DNA from: Pseudomonas protegens | Lineage (GTDB): Bacteria; Pseudomonadota; Gammaproteobacteria; Pseudomonadales; Pseudomonadaceae | Direction of reading: 5' to 3' | DNA length: 64,000 nt | NCBI RefSeq assembly: GCF_003363755.1 | Contig: NZ_CP031396.1 | Location: 558,001-622,000, forward strand | In this document: positions 20,165-28,054 of the stretch, piece by piece | How the letters are laid out: the number at the start of each line of letters is the position of its first letter | How positions within the stretch are numbered: position 1 is the stretch's first letter | Position numbers and translations under genes: made by a program | The notes under the pieces: generated by a model | The model's database searches: none | Seen by the model: only the letters and a program-made list of their open reading frames with translations | Told to the model about the DNA's origin: nothing

Positions 20165-20480
20165 CTTGGCTTTGGCTTTGGCTTTGGCTTTGGCTTTTGA
20201 TCTTGATCTTCAGGCCCCTTCCCAGCCGGCCGAGCGTAGGCGTTGCGTAGGGGGCAGCTCGGCATGGATGCCGAGCTAGCCGCCACCCGGCCATGGATGG
20301 CCGGTTGGCGGCGGGCCCCCGGAGCAATGCCGGAGAGAGGGAACCCCGAGCCCCAGCGAGGGGCCCATGGAGGGGCAAGCGTTTTTTGGTTCCTTTTTTT
20401 GGCGTTTGAAAAAAAGGGACTCGCCGTAAGGGCGAAACCATAAGCAGCCGTTACCGCAGCAACGGATATGTACCCAGTGG
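20165..20480 (-). repeat. Structured intergenic element, copy 2 (inverted)
   Basis: This copy is on the opposite strand to copy 1. It starts with (TTTGGC)n from 20166 and runs outward through P1 (20239-20255 with 20315-20331), P3 (perfect palindrome 20256-20277) and P2. The P0 helix is now CCTTTTTTT/AAAAAAAGG. It ends with one inverted 59-bp unit. Several stem positions differ from copy 1 in both strands so that pairing is kept. Confidence 0.85.
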
Positions 20481-20598
20481 CACAGTCCCCTAAAGCCGAA
20501 CCCGCCAGCCGCCACACCCGCAGCAACCGCTATCCCCCCCCTATCCAAATCCCCCTACATGCTAATGTTCCCCCACTGCCCTGAAGCTGCGAGCCCCC

Positions 20599-21240
20599 AT
20601 GTCTTTCGTGATCCGAACCCACCCCCGCCTGACCTTCGGCGTGCTGATCGGCTGCGCCGTCGGCATCCTCGCCCCCGCGCAAACCCTGACCAGCAAGCTC
20701 CTCATCGGCTGGAACGCCGCGGTCTGGACCTACCTGGCGCTGATGTTCTGGCTGACCGTGCGGGCACGGGCCGAGGACGTGAAACGCATCGCCGAAACCG
20801 AGGACGAAAACGCCGGGCTGGTGCTGTTGATCGTCTGCGTCGCCGCCATCGCCAGTCTGGTAACCATTACCCTGGAGCTGGTGGGCAGCAAGGACCTGGA
20901 TACCCCTCAGCGTCTGCTGCATTACGGCTTCACCGGGCTCACGGTGATCGGTTCCTGGTTGCTGGTGGGGGTGATCTTCAGCGTGCATTACGCCCGCCTT
21001 TACTACACCTGGAATGGCAAGGAACCGGCCCTGCGCTTTGCCGAGGAACTGACCACGCCGAACTATTGGGACTTCCTCTACTTCTCCTTCACCATCGGCG
21101 TGGCGGTGCAAACTTCGGACGTCGGCGTGGCCACCCGCGAGCTGCGCAAGATCGTCCTCGCCCAGTCCTTGATCGGTTTTCTGTTCAACACTGCGATCCT
21201 CGGTTTTTCCATCAATATTGCCGCCGGGCTGTTCAGCTGA
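20599..21240 (+). CDS. DUF1345 membrane protein
   Basis: The product is 213 residues with about five hydrophobic helices, near residues 12-27, 36-52, 75-93, 115-133 and 185-210. The pattern, including RLLHYGFTG and [20 protein letters not shown], matches DUF1345, a family of predicted inner-membrane proteins of unknown function. It stands alone between the repeat island and an AT-rich gap. The ATG at 20599 was chosen because the N-terminus [15 protein letters not shown] fits the family. No partner gene suggests a role. Confidence 0.88.
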   Translation: MSFVIRTHPRLTFGVLIGCAVGILAPAQTLTSKLLIGWNAAVWTYLALMFWLTVRARAEDVKRIAETEDENAGLVLLIVCVAAIASLVTITLELVGSKDLDTPQRLLHYGFTGLTVIGSWLLVGVIFSVHYARLYYTWNGKEPALRFAEELTTPNYWDFLYFSFTIGVAVQTSDVGVATRELRKIVLAQSLIGFLFNTAILGFSINIAAGLFS

Positions 21241-21739
21241 ACCGGTACAAGACGGCTTGAGCCCAGTCCTGGCAGCTTCGCGGGATCGTCAGTAAGAATC
21301 GCGACGGCTTCGTCCGGGGTGCCATATAGCAAGTGTCAGGCTGGGTAACCCTAGTTGATCTAATTCGAACGACCGCCAACACCAAGCAACTAAATTCAGT
21401 TGTGCTGATCGACCTTCCGAACAAATCGCCCCAACACTTCAAGATCAATTTAAGAATCATCTTAAAGACCCGCCCTCTTACTAAAAATAAAATAGCCGCC
21501 TTTTACAGCCCTGGATTTAGCCAACTAACTTCTTAACGTTAGTCCCTCGCCTTCAACTAACCCCCCTTTTTTTCCCGAACCTGAAGTTTGCCGACCTCGC
21601 CATGTCCAAATGACGAAAGCACTTGCAATAGAGCGCCCGCGCACCCAATCCATGGGCCCAACAGCAAACAGCCACCCCCAAAGCAGCCTGTAACTTCCAC
21701 AGACTGTTGTGTTTTCTGCTTCGCCAAAAGGTTACAACG
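21241..21739. other. AT-rich non-coding leader
   Basis: This roughly 500-bp stretch is clearly lower in G+C than its surroundings, especially 21340-21560 (for example CTTACTAAAAATAAAATAG). I saw no coding frame with Pseudomonas-like codon use and no tRNA or attachment repeat. It probably contains the promoter of the autotransporter gene and may mark horizontally acquired DNA. Confidence 0.5.
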
Positions 21740-23707
21740 TTGAAATACCCATCCGTAATAACAGCTATTACCCTGCTATACAGCGTCGTTTATTCAGTAC
21801 AGTCCCATGCGATCACTGCAATCGACAGCATTGATTTAGGTTCTTTGAGTAATGAGTACTCTATGGCCTTCGGCGTCTCTGCCGACGGTCGTCTAATCGC
21901 GGTAAACAAAACATTACCCACAGGCCAAGATCGCGCATTCAAATACAGCGATGCGACTGGCATGGTCGATCTGGGGACCCTGGGTGGAAACCATGCCTAT
22001 GCCCATGCGATATCCGCCGATGGCAGTGTGGTCGTGGGAAAATCGGACACCCCTGACTCGACTCACGCCTTCAAGTACTCCGATGCGACCGGCATGATCG
22101 ATCTGGGCACATTGGGCGGCGAATCATCCAGCGCCAACGGCGTATCCGCTGATGGCGCCGTGGTCGTTGGATACGCCTCGAATCTCCTGGGGAGTGCTCG
22201 TGCCTTCAAGCACACGGAGACGACCGGCATGATCGATCTGGGGACCTTGAAGGCAGACAACAGTGGCGACTCCCTTGCAACTGCGGTGTCCGGCGACGGT
22301 AGCGTCGTCGTGGGGCAGTCGGACATCGATACGGATTCGAACGTACAACACGCGTTCAAGTACACCGATGCCAACGGCATGACCGACCTGGGCACCCTCG
22401 GCGGAACATCTTCCCAGGCTCTGGGAATATCCGCCGACGGCCAGGTGGTCGTGGGCAGTTCGGAAACTATCACCGGCGGTACTCAAGCGTTTAAACACAC
22501 TGACGCCAACGGCATGGTCGAGCTCGGCTCCTGGGGGGGCGACTCCAGCGCTAGCGCGGCATCCGCCGACGGCCGCGTTATCGTCGGTTTTGCCACTACC
22601 GCAGAGGGCGATAACCACGCCTTCAGACACACCGATGCCGACGGCATGATCGATCTGGGCACGTTAGGCGGCCAACATTCGGCAGCGACTGCCGTGTCCG
22701 CCGACGGCAATATTGCCGTCGGCCTGAGCCTCACGGCGAGTGGTGACCTACACGCCGCACTGTGGAAGATCACGGAAACCGGCACTCACCTGCTTGATCT
22801 GGACAACACCCGGACCGCGATGGCCAAAAGCGCCAATCAGGCATGGGGAGTCCTGGACCTGCGCAGTGCGCAACTGGATCGGTTGATGAGCCAGGAGTGC
22901 CAGATCGACAGCGGCTCGTTCTGTATAGGTGTTGGTCCCAGCTACAGCAGAAACCGCGAGACTCGCCAGACCTCCACGAGTCTGACCCTGGGCGCCCGTC
23001 CTAGCGACCATCTGCGCGTAGGCATCACCCTGGACCAGAACCTCGATCAACAGTTGCCGGACAACTACACCAAGGCAGGGTCCAACGCACCCGCAGTGGC
23101 AATGTTCGTTGCCGTGGACGAATCGGGCCAGGGCCTGGGTTGGCAGGGGCGTCTGGCTGCGGCCTACCTGTCGTCCAAGGTCGATATCCGCCGTGAGCAA
23201 CTGGCTTATACCGAAGCCGGTCAAGGGCGCTCGAGCCTGCGTGGCAGGGCCTTCAGCATCGAGGGTGGCTATGGCCTGCGGCTCAAAAGCCTGACCGTGA
23301 CGCCTTACATCGGCCTCAGCCAGACTCAAGTCAGCCGCCAGGGCTATAGCGAGCACAGCGGCGCCGTCATGGCGGCCAGCTACGCAAAAATGCAGCGCTC
23401 GGTGACCAGCCTGAACGCCGGCGTACGGACGGCCAAACGCCTGACAAAACAGCTGGAGCTCAATGCCAGCCTGGGCCTGATCCAGGACCTGGACAAAGAC
23501 CAGGATGCCTTTCAAGCGCGCATGGACTACCTGGGCCGCTATACCTACCAGGCCGATAAACAGCACGACACCCGTTTTGCCGCGGGCACCGGGGCAAGCT
23601 ATGCCTTGAACCAGAACAGCGCCGTGCATGCCGGTGTGTTCTGGACACAGGAGCCGGGCGGCAACGACACGACCGGTATTCGAACCGCCTTTACCTATCA
23701 GTTCTGA
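21740..23707 (+). CDS. Autotransporter with seven HAF repeats
   Basis: The product is 655 residues. A signal peptide (about 1-25, ending SVQSHA) is followed by seven repeats of about 44 residues (about 30-345). Each reads roughly GMIDLGTLGG, then ISADGxVVVG, then AFKxTDAx, which is the HAF repeat found in extracellular proteins. From about 390 the protein is a beta-barrel translocator that ends in YQF, as outer-membrane barrels do. The passenger is predicted to be a seven-bladed propeller displayed on the surface; that is inference from repeat number. TTG at 21740 was preferred because AAAGG lies 8 bases upstream and the signal peptide then begins MKYPS; an in-frame TTG at 21707 has no such site. 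Base composition at the 5' end is AT-richer than the neighbours. Confidence 0.85.
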   Translation: MKYPSVITAITLLYSVVYSVQSHAITAIDSIDLGSLSNEYSMAFGVSADGRLIAVNKTLPTGQDRAFKYSDATGMVDLGTLGGNHAYAHAISADGSVVVGKSDTPDSTHAFKYSDATGMIDLGTLGGESSSANGVSADGAVVVGYASNLLGSARAFKHTETTGMIDLGTLKADNSGDSLATAVSGDGSVVVGQSDIDTDSNVQHAFKYTDANGMTDLGTLGGTSSQALGISADGQVVVGSSETITGGTQAFKHTDANGMVELGSWGGDSSASAASADGRVIVGFATTAEGDNHAFRHTDADGMIDLGTLGGQHSAATAVSADGNIAVGLSLTASGDLHAALWKITETGTHLLDLDNTRTAMAKSANQAWGVLDLRSAQLDRLMSQECQIDSGSFCIGVGPSYSRNRETRQTSTSLTLGARPSDHLRVGITLDQNLDQQLPDNYTKAGSNAPAVAMFVAVDESGQGLGWQGRLAAAYLSSKVDIRREQLAYTEAGQGRSSLRGRAFSIEGGYGLRLKSLTVTPYIGLSQTQVSRQGYSEHSGAVMAASYAKMQRSVTSLNAGVRTAKRLTKQLELNASLGLIQDLDKDQDAFQARMDYLGRYTYQADKQHDTRFAAGTGASYALNQNSAVHAGVFWTQEPGGNDTTGIRTAFTYQF

Positions 23708-23778
23708 TAACGGCTCCTGCCCTGTCTCGCGGTATTCCACATCAGCCCGGTCGAGGCTGCACCGTACTTCCAGACCCC

Positions 23779-23801
23779 AGCCCTGGCGCACCGCCAGGGC
23801 T
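23779..23801 (+). terminator. Probable terminator hairpin after autotransporter
   Basis: A perfect 10-bp stem AGCCCTGGCG/CGCCAGGGCT (23779-23788, 23792-23801) with a CAC loop is followed by TGTTGCT rather than a clean T run. It lies 72 bp after the stop. The stem is strong but the tail is poor, so it is only a probable intrinsic terminator. Confidence 0.5.
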
Positions 23802-23980
23802 GTTGCTGATCGCTACCTGGACGAGCCTGTAGGCGTGAAGTGCGCCCGGGCAGTCGTCACAGTGCAAAAGCCGGTCGCTACAGAGCGTTTCCCGGGCCAT
23901 CGGGGCCACGTAAGGTGGCCAGTACGGCGCAACAAGACGCCGCTCTGAACAACAAGCCACCTGCCGGAAGAGATCCTCTG

Positions 23981-24922
23981 ATGAAAACACCGTTCAAGCG
24001 TTGTTTCCTGCTCCTCTGCGCCACTGCACTGCTCAATTCCCCCACCTGGGCCGCCGAGCCCGCGTCCTGCAAGACCGTGCGCATGGGGGTGGTCAACTGG
24101 ACGGATGTGATCGCCACCAGCGCCGTGGCCGATGTCCTGCTCACCGGGCTGGGCTACGACAGCAAGCAGACCAGCGCGGTGCAGCAGATCATCTTCGCCG
24201 GCATCCGCGACCAGCGCCTGGACATCTTCCTCGGCTACTGGAAGCCCGCCATGGACCAGAACATCGCGCCCTTCCTCGAGGCCGGGCAGGTCAAGGTCAT
24301 GGCCCAGCCCAGCCTCGTGGATGCCCAGGCAACCCTGGCAGTGCCGGACTACGTGGCCCAGGCGGGCCTGAAAACCTTCGCCGACATCGCCCGTTTCAAG
24401 GAGCAGCTGGGGGGCAAGATCTACGGCATCGAGCCAGGCAGCGGCGCCAACACCACGATCAAGACCATGATCGACACCGACCACTTCGGCCTCAAGGGCT
24501 TCAAGCTGATCGAATCCGGCGAGGCCGGGATGCTGGCGGCGGTGCAGCGGGCGATCAATCGCAAGGAGTTCGTGGTGTTCGTCGGCTGGACCCCGCACCC
24601 GATGAACATCAACATGGCCATCACCTACCTCACCGGCAGCGAAGACGTGTACGGCCCCAACGAGGGGGCGGCCACGGTGTCCACGGTCACCGCGCCGGAC
24701 TACGCCGAGCGTTGCCCCAACGTGCATCGGCTGCTGCAGAACCTGACCTTCAGCGCCGCCCAGGAAAGCCAACTGATGGTACCGATCATGCAACGCAAGG
24801 CGCCCCAGGAAGTGGCCCGCCAGTGGCTGCGCGAGCACCCAGAAGACCTGCAGCGCTGGCTGACGGGGGTCACCACCTTCGACGGCCGCGAGGGTGTGGC
24901 TGCGGTCAAAGCGAACCTGTAA
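23981..24922 (+). CDS. Orphan choline/betaine-type ABC binding protein
   Basis: This is a 313-residue periplasmic binding protein of the ChoX/OpuAC type. It has a signal peptide (KRCFLLLCATALLNSPTWAA). The mature part begins CKTVRMGVVNWTDVIATSAV and contains WKPAMDQNIAPF and VFVGWTPHPMN, where tryptophans usually form the cage for a quaternary ammonium group. The ligand is therefore probably choline, betaine or carnitine. No permease or ATPase gene is adjacent. Pseudomonas is known to use orphan binding proteins (CbcX, BetX, CaiX) with one shared CbcWV core; which of these it resembles most cannot be decided here. GGAAGAG precedes the ATG. Confidence 0.9.
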   Translation: MKTPFKRCFLLLCATALLNSPTWAAEPASCKTVRMGVVNWTDVIATSAVADVLLTGLGYDSKQTSAVQQIIFAGIRDQRLDIFLGYWKPAMDQNIAPFLEAGQVKVMAQPSLVDAQATLAVPDYVAQAGLKTFADIARFKEQLGGKIYGIEPGSGANTTIKTMIDTDHFGLKGFKLIESGEAGMLAAVQRAINRKEFVVFVGWTPHPMNINMAITYLTGSEDVYGPNEGAATVSTVTAPDYAERCPNVHRLLQNLTFSAAQESQLMVPIMQRKAPQEVARQWLREHPEDLQRWLTGVTTFDGREGVAAVKANL

Positions 24923-24930
24923 CCGCCCGG

Positions 24931-25067
24931 CGCAGGAGTCGGCTTGCCGGCGAAGGCGGTCTCAGGGCCCTTCGCCGACAAACGCAACGCCCTGCGGCGG
25001 CTCTTTCGGTCAGGCGCTGCGATGATGACGATTGCCCGGGCTCGTTCGCCGGCAACCCGGCACCTAC
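24931..25067. repeat. REP cluster (GTAGGAGCCGGCTTGCC family)
   Basis: Degenerate REP copies lie at 24932-24959 (GCAGGAGTCGGCTTGCCGGC), about 24965-24980 (inverted), and 25037-25067 (inverted, ending GGCAACCCGGCACCTAC). They fill most of the gap between the binding protein and the esterase genes. Confidence 0.8.
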
Positions 25068-25082
25068 CCTCCAGGACTGTCC

Positions 25083-26048
25083 ATGAGCCATTACCCGCTT
25101 TCTGCCGAGCTGGCGGCCTTCGTCCAGCGCACCCTGAGCTACACCAGCGCCGACAGCAGCCTCAAGGGCCTGCGCGACAGCTATGAGCGCATGTGCCGGG
25201 ATTTCACTCCGGCCCATCCGCCCGGCCTCGCCGTGCATCAAGGACAACTGGCCCAGGTGCCGCTGCGTTTCTATCACCCCGACCGCGCCGCCCCGGAGTG
25301 TGGCTGGCCCTGGCTGCTGTACCTGCACGGTGGCGGCTGGGTGCTGGGCAGCCTGGATTCCCACGATTTCATCACCGCCCATCTGGCCCACGAGTTGCAG
25401 GCGCTGGTGATCGCGGTGGACTACCGGCTGGCCCCGGAACACCCGTTCCCGGCCGCCTTCGACGATTGCCTGGCGGTATGGCGGGCTCTGGAGCAGGGGC
25501 TGGGCCCTGTGCCTCTGGATCACCGCCGTCGGCTGGTGATGGGCGACAGCGCCGGGGGCAATCTGGCCGCCGCCCTGTGCCTGGCCCTGCGGGATGCCGC
25601 TGAACCCTTGCCCAACGCCCAGGTGCTGGTCTATCCCGGGCTCGGCGGTGCCGCCAACCTGCCCTCGCGCAGCCAGTGCGCCGATGCCCCGCTGCTCAGC
25701 AGCAGTGACCTGGACTGTTTCCAGGCGCTGTACCTGCCGGAGCCCGAACCCACCTCGCCCTATGCCCGGCCGCTGCAGGCAGAGAACTTCAGTCACCTGC
25801 CGCCGGCCTTTATCGCGCAGGCACAGTTCGACCCCTTGCGCGACGACGGCCAGTGCTATCACCAGCGCCTGCTGCAGGCCGGCGTCGCCAGCCAGCTGTA
25901 CCCGGGCCTGGGCCTGGTGCATGGCTGCCTGCGGGCCAGAGGGCTGGCGGCGGAAGTCGATGGGCTGTACGACGCCCTGCTGCGGGCCCTGCGCGAGTTT
26001 CTTGAGCCAACCCGAGCCCTACCGTTGGTCAGCCAACTTGAGCCCTGA
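25083..26048 (+). CDS. Alpha/beta hydrolase, hormone-sensitive-lipase family
   Basis: This 321-residue esterase of the HSL (family IV) group has the oxyanion-hole motif LHGGGWVLG, then VDYRLAPEHPFPAAFDD, the nucleophile GDSAGGN, the acid D in FDPLRDDG and the histidine in GLVHG. All catalytic residues are present. It has no signal peptide and so is cytoplasmic. The physiological ester is unknown. It follows the choline/betaine-type binding protein after a REP cluster, which raises the possibility of a choline- or carnitine-ester substrate, but co-transcription is not proved. The ATG at 25083 was chosen on family fit. Confidence 0.9.
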   Translation: MSHYPLSAELAAFVQRTLSYTSADSSLKGLRDSYERMCRDFTPAHPPGLAVHQGQLAQVPLRFYHPDRAAPECGWPWLLYLHGGGWVLGSLDSHDFITAHLAHELQALVIAVDYRLAPEHPFPAAFDDCLAVWRALEQGLGPVPLDHRRRLVMGDSAGGNLAAALCLALRDAAEPLPNAQVLVYPGLGGAANLPSRSQCADAPLLSSSDLDCFQALYLPEPEPTSPYARPLQAENFSHLPPAFIAQAQFDPLRDDGQCYHQRLLQAGVASQLYPGLGLVHGCLRARGLAAEVDGLYDALLRALREFLEPTRALPLVSQLEP

Positions 26049-26100
26049 TAGCGATTTATCGACGTTGCGCCCTTGACGGCAGAATGGGTTTTGCGGTTTC

Positions 26101-26116
26101 CTGAAACCGGTTTCAG
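26101..26116. promoter_or_regulatory. PtxS operator upstream of ptxS
   Basis: The perfect palindrome CTGAAACCGGTTTCAG contains TGAAACCGGTTTCA (26102-26115), the established PtxS recognition sequence in Pseudomonas. It lies 55 bp before the ptxS start, implying autoregulation relieved by 2-ketogluconate. Confidence 0.93.
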
Positions 26117-26170
26117 CACCGTACCCGGAAGCACTGCAAACCGATAATTCCAAGAATAAGGTCGTTGCCC

Positions 26171-27196
26171 GTGAATCAGTTTTCCGCCGCCCAGCGCAGC
26201 CGCGTCACCATGCTCGATGTCGCCCGCCACGCCGGGGTTTCCAAGGCCAGTGTGTCGCGCTTTATCGGCGAAGACCGCGCCCTGCTCTCCGATGCCATTG
26301 CCTTGCGCATCGAGCAGGCCATCAGCGCGCTGGGTTACCGCCCGAACCAGATGGCCCGCGGCCTGAAACGCGGGCGCACCCGCCTGATCGGCATGCTGGT
26401 GGCCGATATCCGCAACCCCTATTCGATTGCCGTGATGCATGGCGTGGAAACCGCCTGCCGCCAGCACGGCTATAGCCTGGTGGTGTGCAACACCGACCGT
26501 GACGACCAGCAGGAAGCCCAGCACCTGGCCAACCTGCGGGCCTACAACATCGAAGGCCTGATCGTGAACACCCTGGGTCATCACCTGGAGCAGTTGCAGG
26601 AGTTGCAGCAGGAAATGCCCATGGTCCTGGTGGACCGCAAGCTTGAATCACTGCACGCCGATCTGGTGGGCCTGGACAACCCGGCGGCAGTGCACAGCGC
26701 CATCGAACACCTGGAGCAACAGGGTTACCGTGACCTGCTGCTGGTCAGCGAACCCCATGACGGCACCAGCTCACGACTCGAACGCAGTGCCGCCTTCCAG
26801 GACGAAGTCGCCCGGCGCCCGGCCTTGCGTGGCCAGTCACTGGAGACCGGCGCGGCCCTGGCGCGCCACCTGAAAGACTTTATCGACGCTCCCGGTCCTG
26901 GCCCCAAAGCGCTGTTCTGCGCCAACGGCGTGGCGGCCCTGGCGACGACCCGGGTCCTGCGTGAACTGGATTGCCCCTTGTTCGAAGGCATCGGCCTGAT
27001 CGCCCTCGACGACCTGGACTGGTACCCCCTGGTGGGCAGCGGCATCACGGCCCTGGCCCAGCCCACCGAAGCCATAGGCACCGCCGCTTTCCAATGCCTG
27101 CTCAAGCGCCTGCGAGGCGATGCCGGCCCGGCGCGAGTACTGGACTTTACGGCGCAACTGATGGTTCGTGGCTCCACCCGAAAACCCCCTGTGTAA
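26171..27196 (+). CDS. ptxS: PtxS, LacI-family 2-ketogluconate repressor
   Basis: This 341-residue LacI-type regulator has a HTH at about residues 12-35 (VTMLDVARHAGVSKASVSRF), a hinge ending YRPNQMARGLKRGRT and a periplasmic-binding-protein-like ligand domain. In Pseudomonas PtxS represses 2-ketogluconate genes and releases DNA on binding 2-ketogluconate. GTG at 26171 was chosen because AAGG lies 9 bases upstream; the in-frame TTG at 26165 is too close to it. The gene order ptxS-kguE-kguK-kguT-kguD is that of P. aeruginosa, and perfect PtxS palindromes precede both ptxS and kguE. Confidence 0.95.
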   Translation: MNQFSAAQRSRVTMLDVARHAGVSKASVSRFIGEDRALLSDAIALRIEQAISALGYRPNQMARGLKRGRTRLIGMLVADIRNPYSIAVMHGVETACRQHGYSLVVCNTDRDDQQEAQHLANLRAYNIEGLIVNTLGHHLEQLQELQQEMPMVLVDRKLESLHADLVGLDNPAAVHSAIEHLEQQGYRDLLLVSEPHDGTSSRLERSAAFQDEVARRPALRGQSLETGAALARHLKDFIDAPGPGPKALFCANGVAALATTRVLRELDCPLFEGIGLIALDDLDWYPLVGSGITALAQPTEAIGTAAFQCLLKRLRGDAGPARVLDFTAQLMVRGSTRKPPV

Positions 27197-27245
27197 TCCC
27201 GAGCCCCTTGCATCGCAGCGTGTCCCGGGTTTTCTCGAATAAAAA

Positions 27246-27259
27246 TGAAACCGGTTTCA
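27246..27259. promoter_or_regulatory. PtxS operator upstream of kguE
   Basis: TGAAACCGGTTTCA, identical to the operator before ptxS, lies 12 bp before the kguE start and right after an A-rich stretch that may be the -10 region. PtxS binding here would block the kguEKTD transcript. Confidence 0.93.
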
Positions 27260-27271
27260 GAGGTCTGAAGC

Positions 27272-28054
27272 ATGCATCAATCACCCGTCTCCATCAGTCT
27301 GTCCAGCTACGGCGCGGATCTGGTCCGCCAGCACGGCCAGGGCCATTTCATTTCCCTGGTGGCCGCCGCCGGCGCTTCGTGCATCGAGTGGCGCGAAGAA
27401 CTGCTGACCCACGAGAAGCCCGAGGAACTGGCCCGCAGCGCCCGGGAACATGGCCTGGAAAGCGTATTTTCCTCGCCCCTGGAGCTGTGGCTGGCCGAGG
27501 GCTACGAACCCAACCCCGAGCTGTCCGCCACCTTGCAACGGGCCCGGGCGTTCGGCGCCAAGCGTCTGAAAGTGTCCCTCGGTCACTTCACCGAGCATCA
27601 CGACCTGGGCAGCCTGGCCAGCCTGCTGTCAGGCCAGCCCCTCACCCTGCTGGTGGAAAACGACCAGACCGTGCATGGCGGGCGCATCGAGCCCTTCCAG
27701 GTTTTTTTCAACGCCGTGCAAGGGTGGAACCTGCCCCTGCGCATGACCTTCGACATCGGTAACTGGGCTTGGCAGCAGCAGTCGGCGCTGGAAGCCGCGC
27801 GCCTGCTGGGCCGGCATGTGGATTACCTGCACTGCAAGGCGGTCCGCCTGCGGGACGACGGCAAGCGGGTGGCCCTGCCGCCCGGCGCCGCGGAGTTGCA
27901 GCAGTGGGAACACCTGCTGCGGCACATGAATCAAGGTCTAACCCGGGCCGTGGAATACCCCCTGCAAGGCGACGACCTGCTGCAGGTGAGCGCCGAGCAG
28001 GTCGACCTGCTGGCCCGCCTCGGCCAGTCGCGACTGGAGCCAGCCCATGTCTGA
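27272..28054 (+). CDS. kguE: KguE, TIM-barrel protein of 2-ketogluconate operon
   Basis: This 260-residue xylose-isomerase-like TIM-barrel protein has LVENDQTVHGG, MTFDIGNWAWQ and DYLHCKAVRL, which carry the acidic and histidine metal ligands expected in the family. It is annotated as a putative epimerase in the kgu operon. Its precise step is not firmly established; the kinase and reductase alone are enough to convert 2-ketogluconate to 6-phosphogluconate. It is the first structural gene after the PtxS operator and overlaps kguK by 8 bp. Confidence 0.92.
   Translation: MHQSPVSISLSSYGADLVRQHGQGHFISLVAAAGASCIEWREELLTHEKPEELARSAREHGLESVFSSPLELWLAEGYEPNPELSATLQRARAFGAKRLKVSLGHFTEHHDLGSLASLLSGQPLTLLVENDQTVHGGRIEPFQVFFNAVQGWNLPLRMTFDIGNWAWQQQSALEAARLLGRHVDYLHCKAVRLRDDGKRVALPPGAAELQQWEHLLRHMNQGLTRAVEYPLQGDDLLQVSAEQVDLLARLGQSRLEPAHV

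Noticed and set aside
19472..20548. Several short open frames over the repeat island, with products rich in GYISV, GFALTA and PWPGGG.
   Set aside because: They simply translate the 59-bp units and the structured element in several frames and both strands. They have no ribosome site and the same frames reappear at 60.8-61.0 kb. They are repeat artefacts often mis-annotated as hypothetical proteins.
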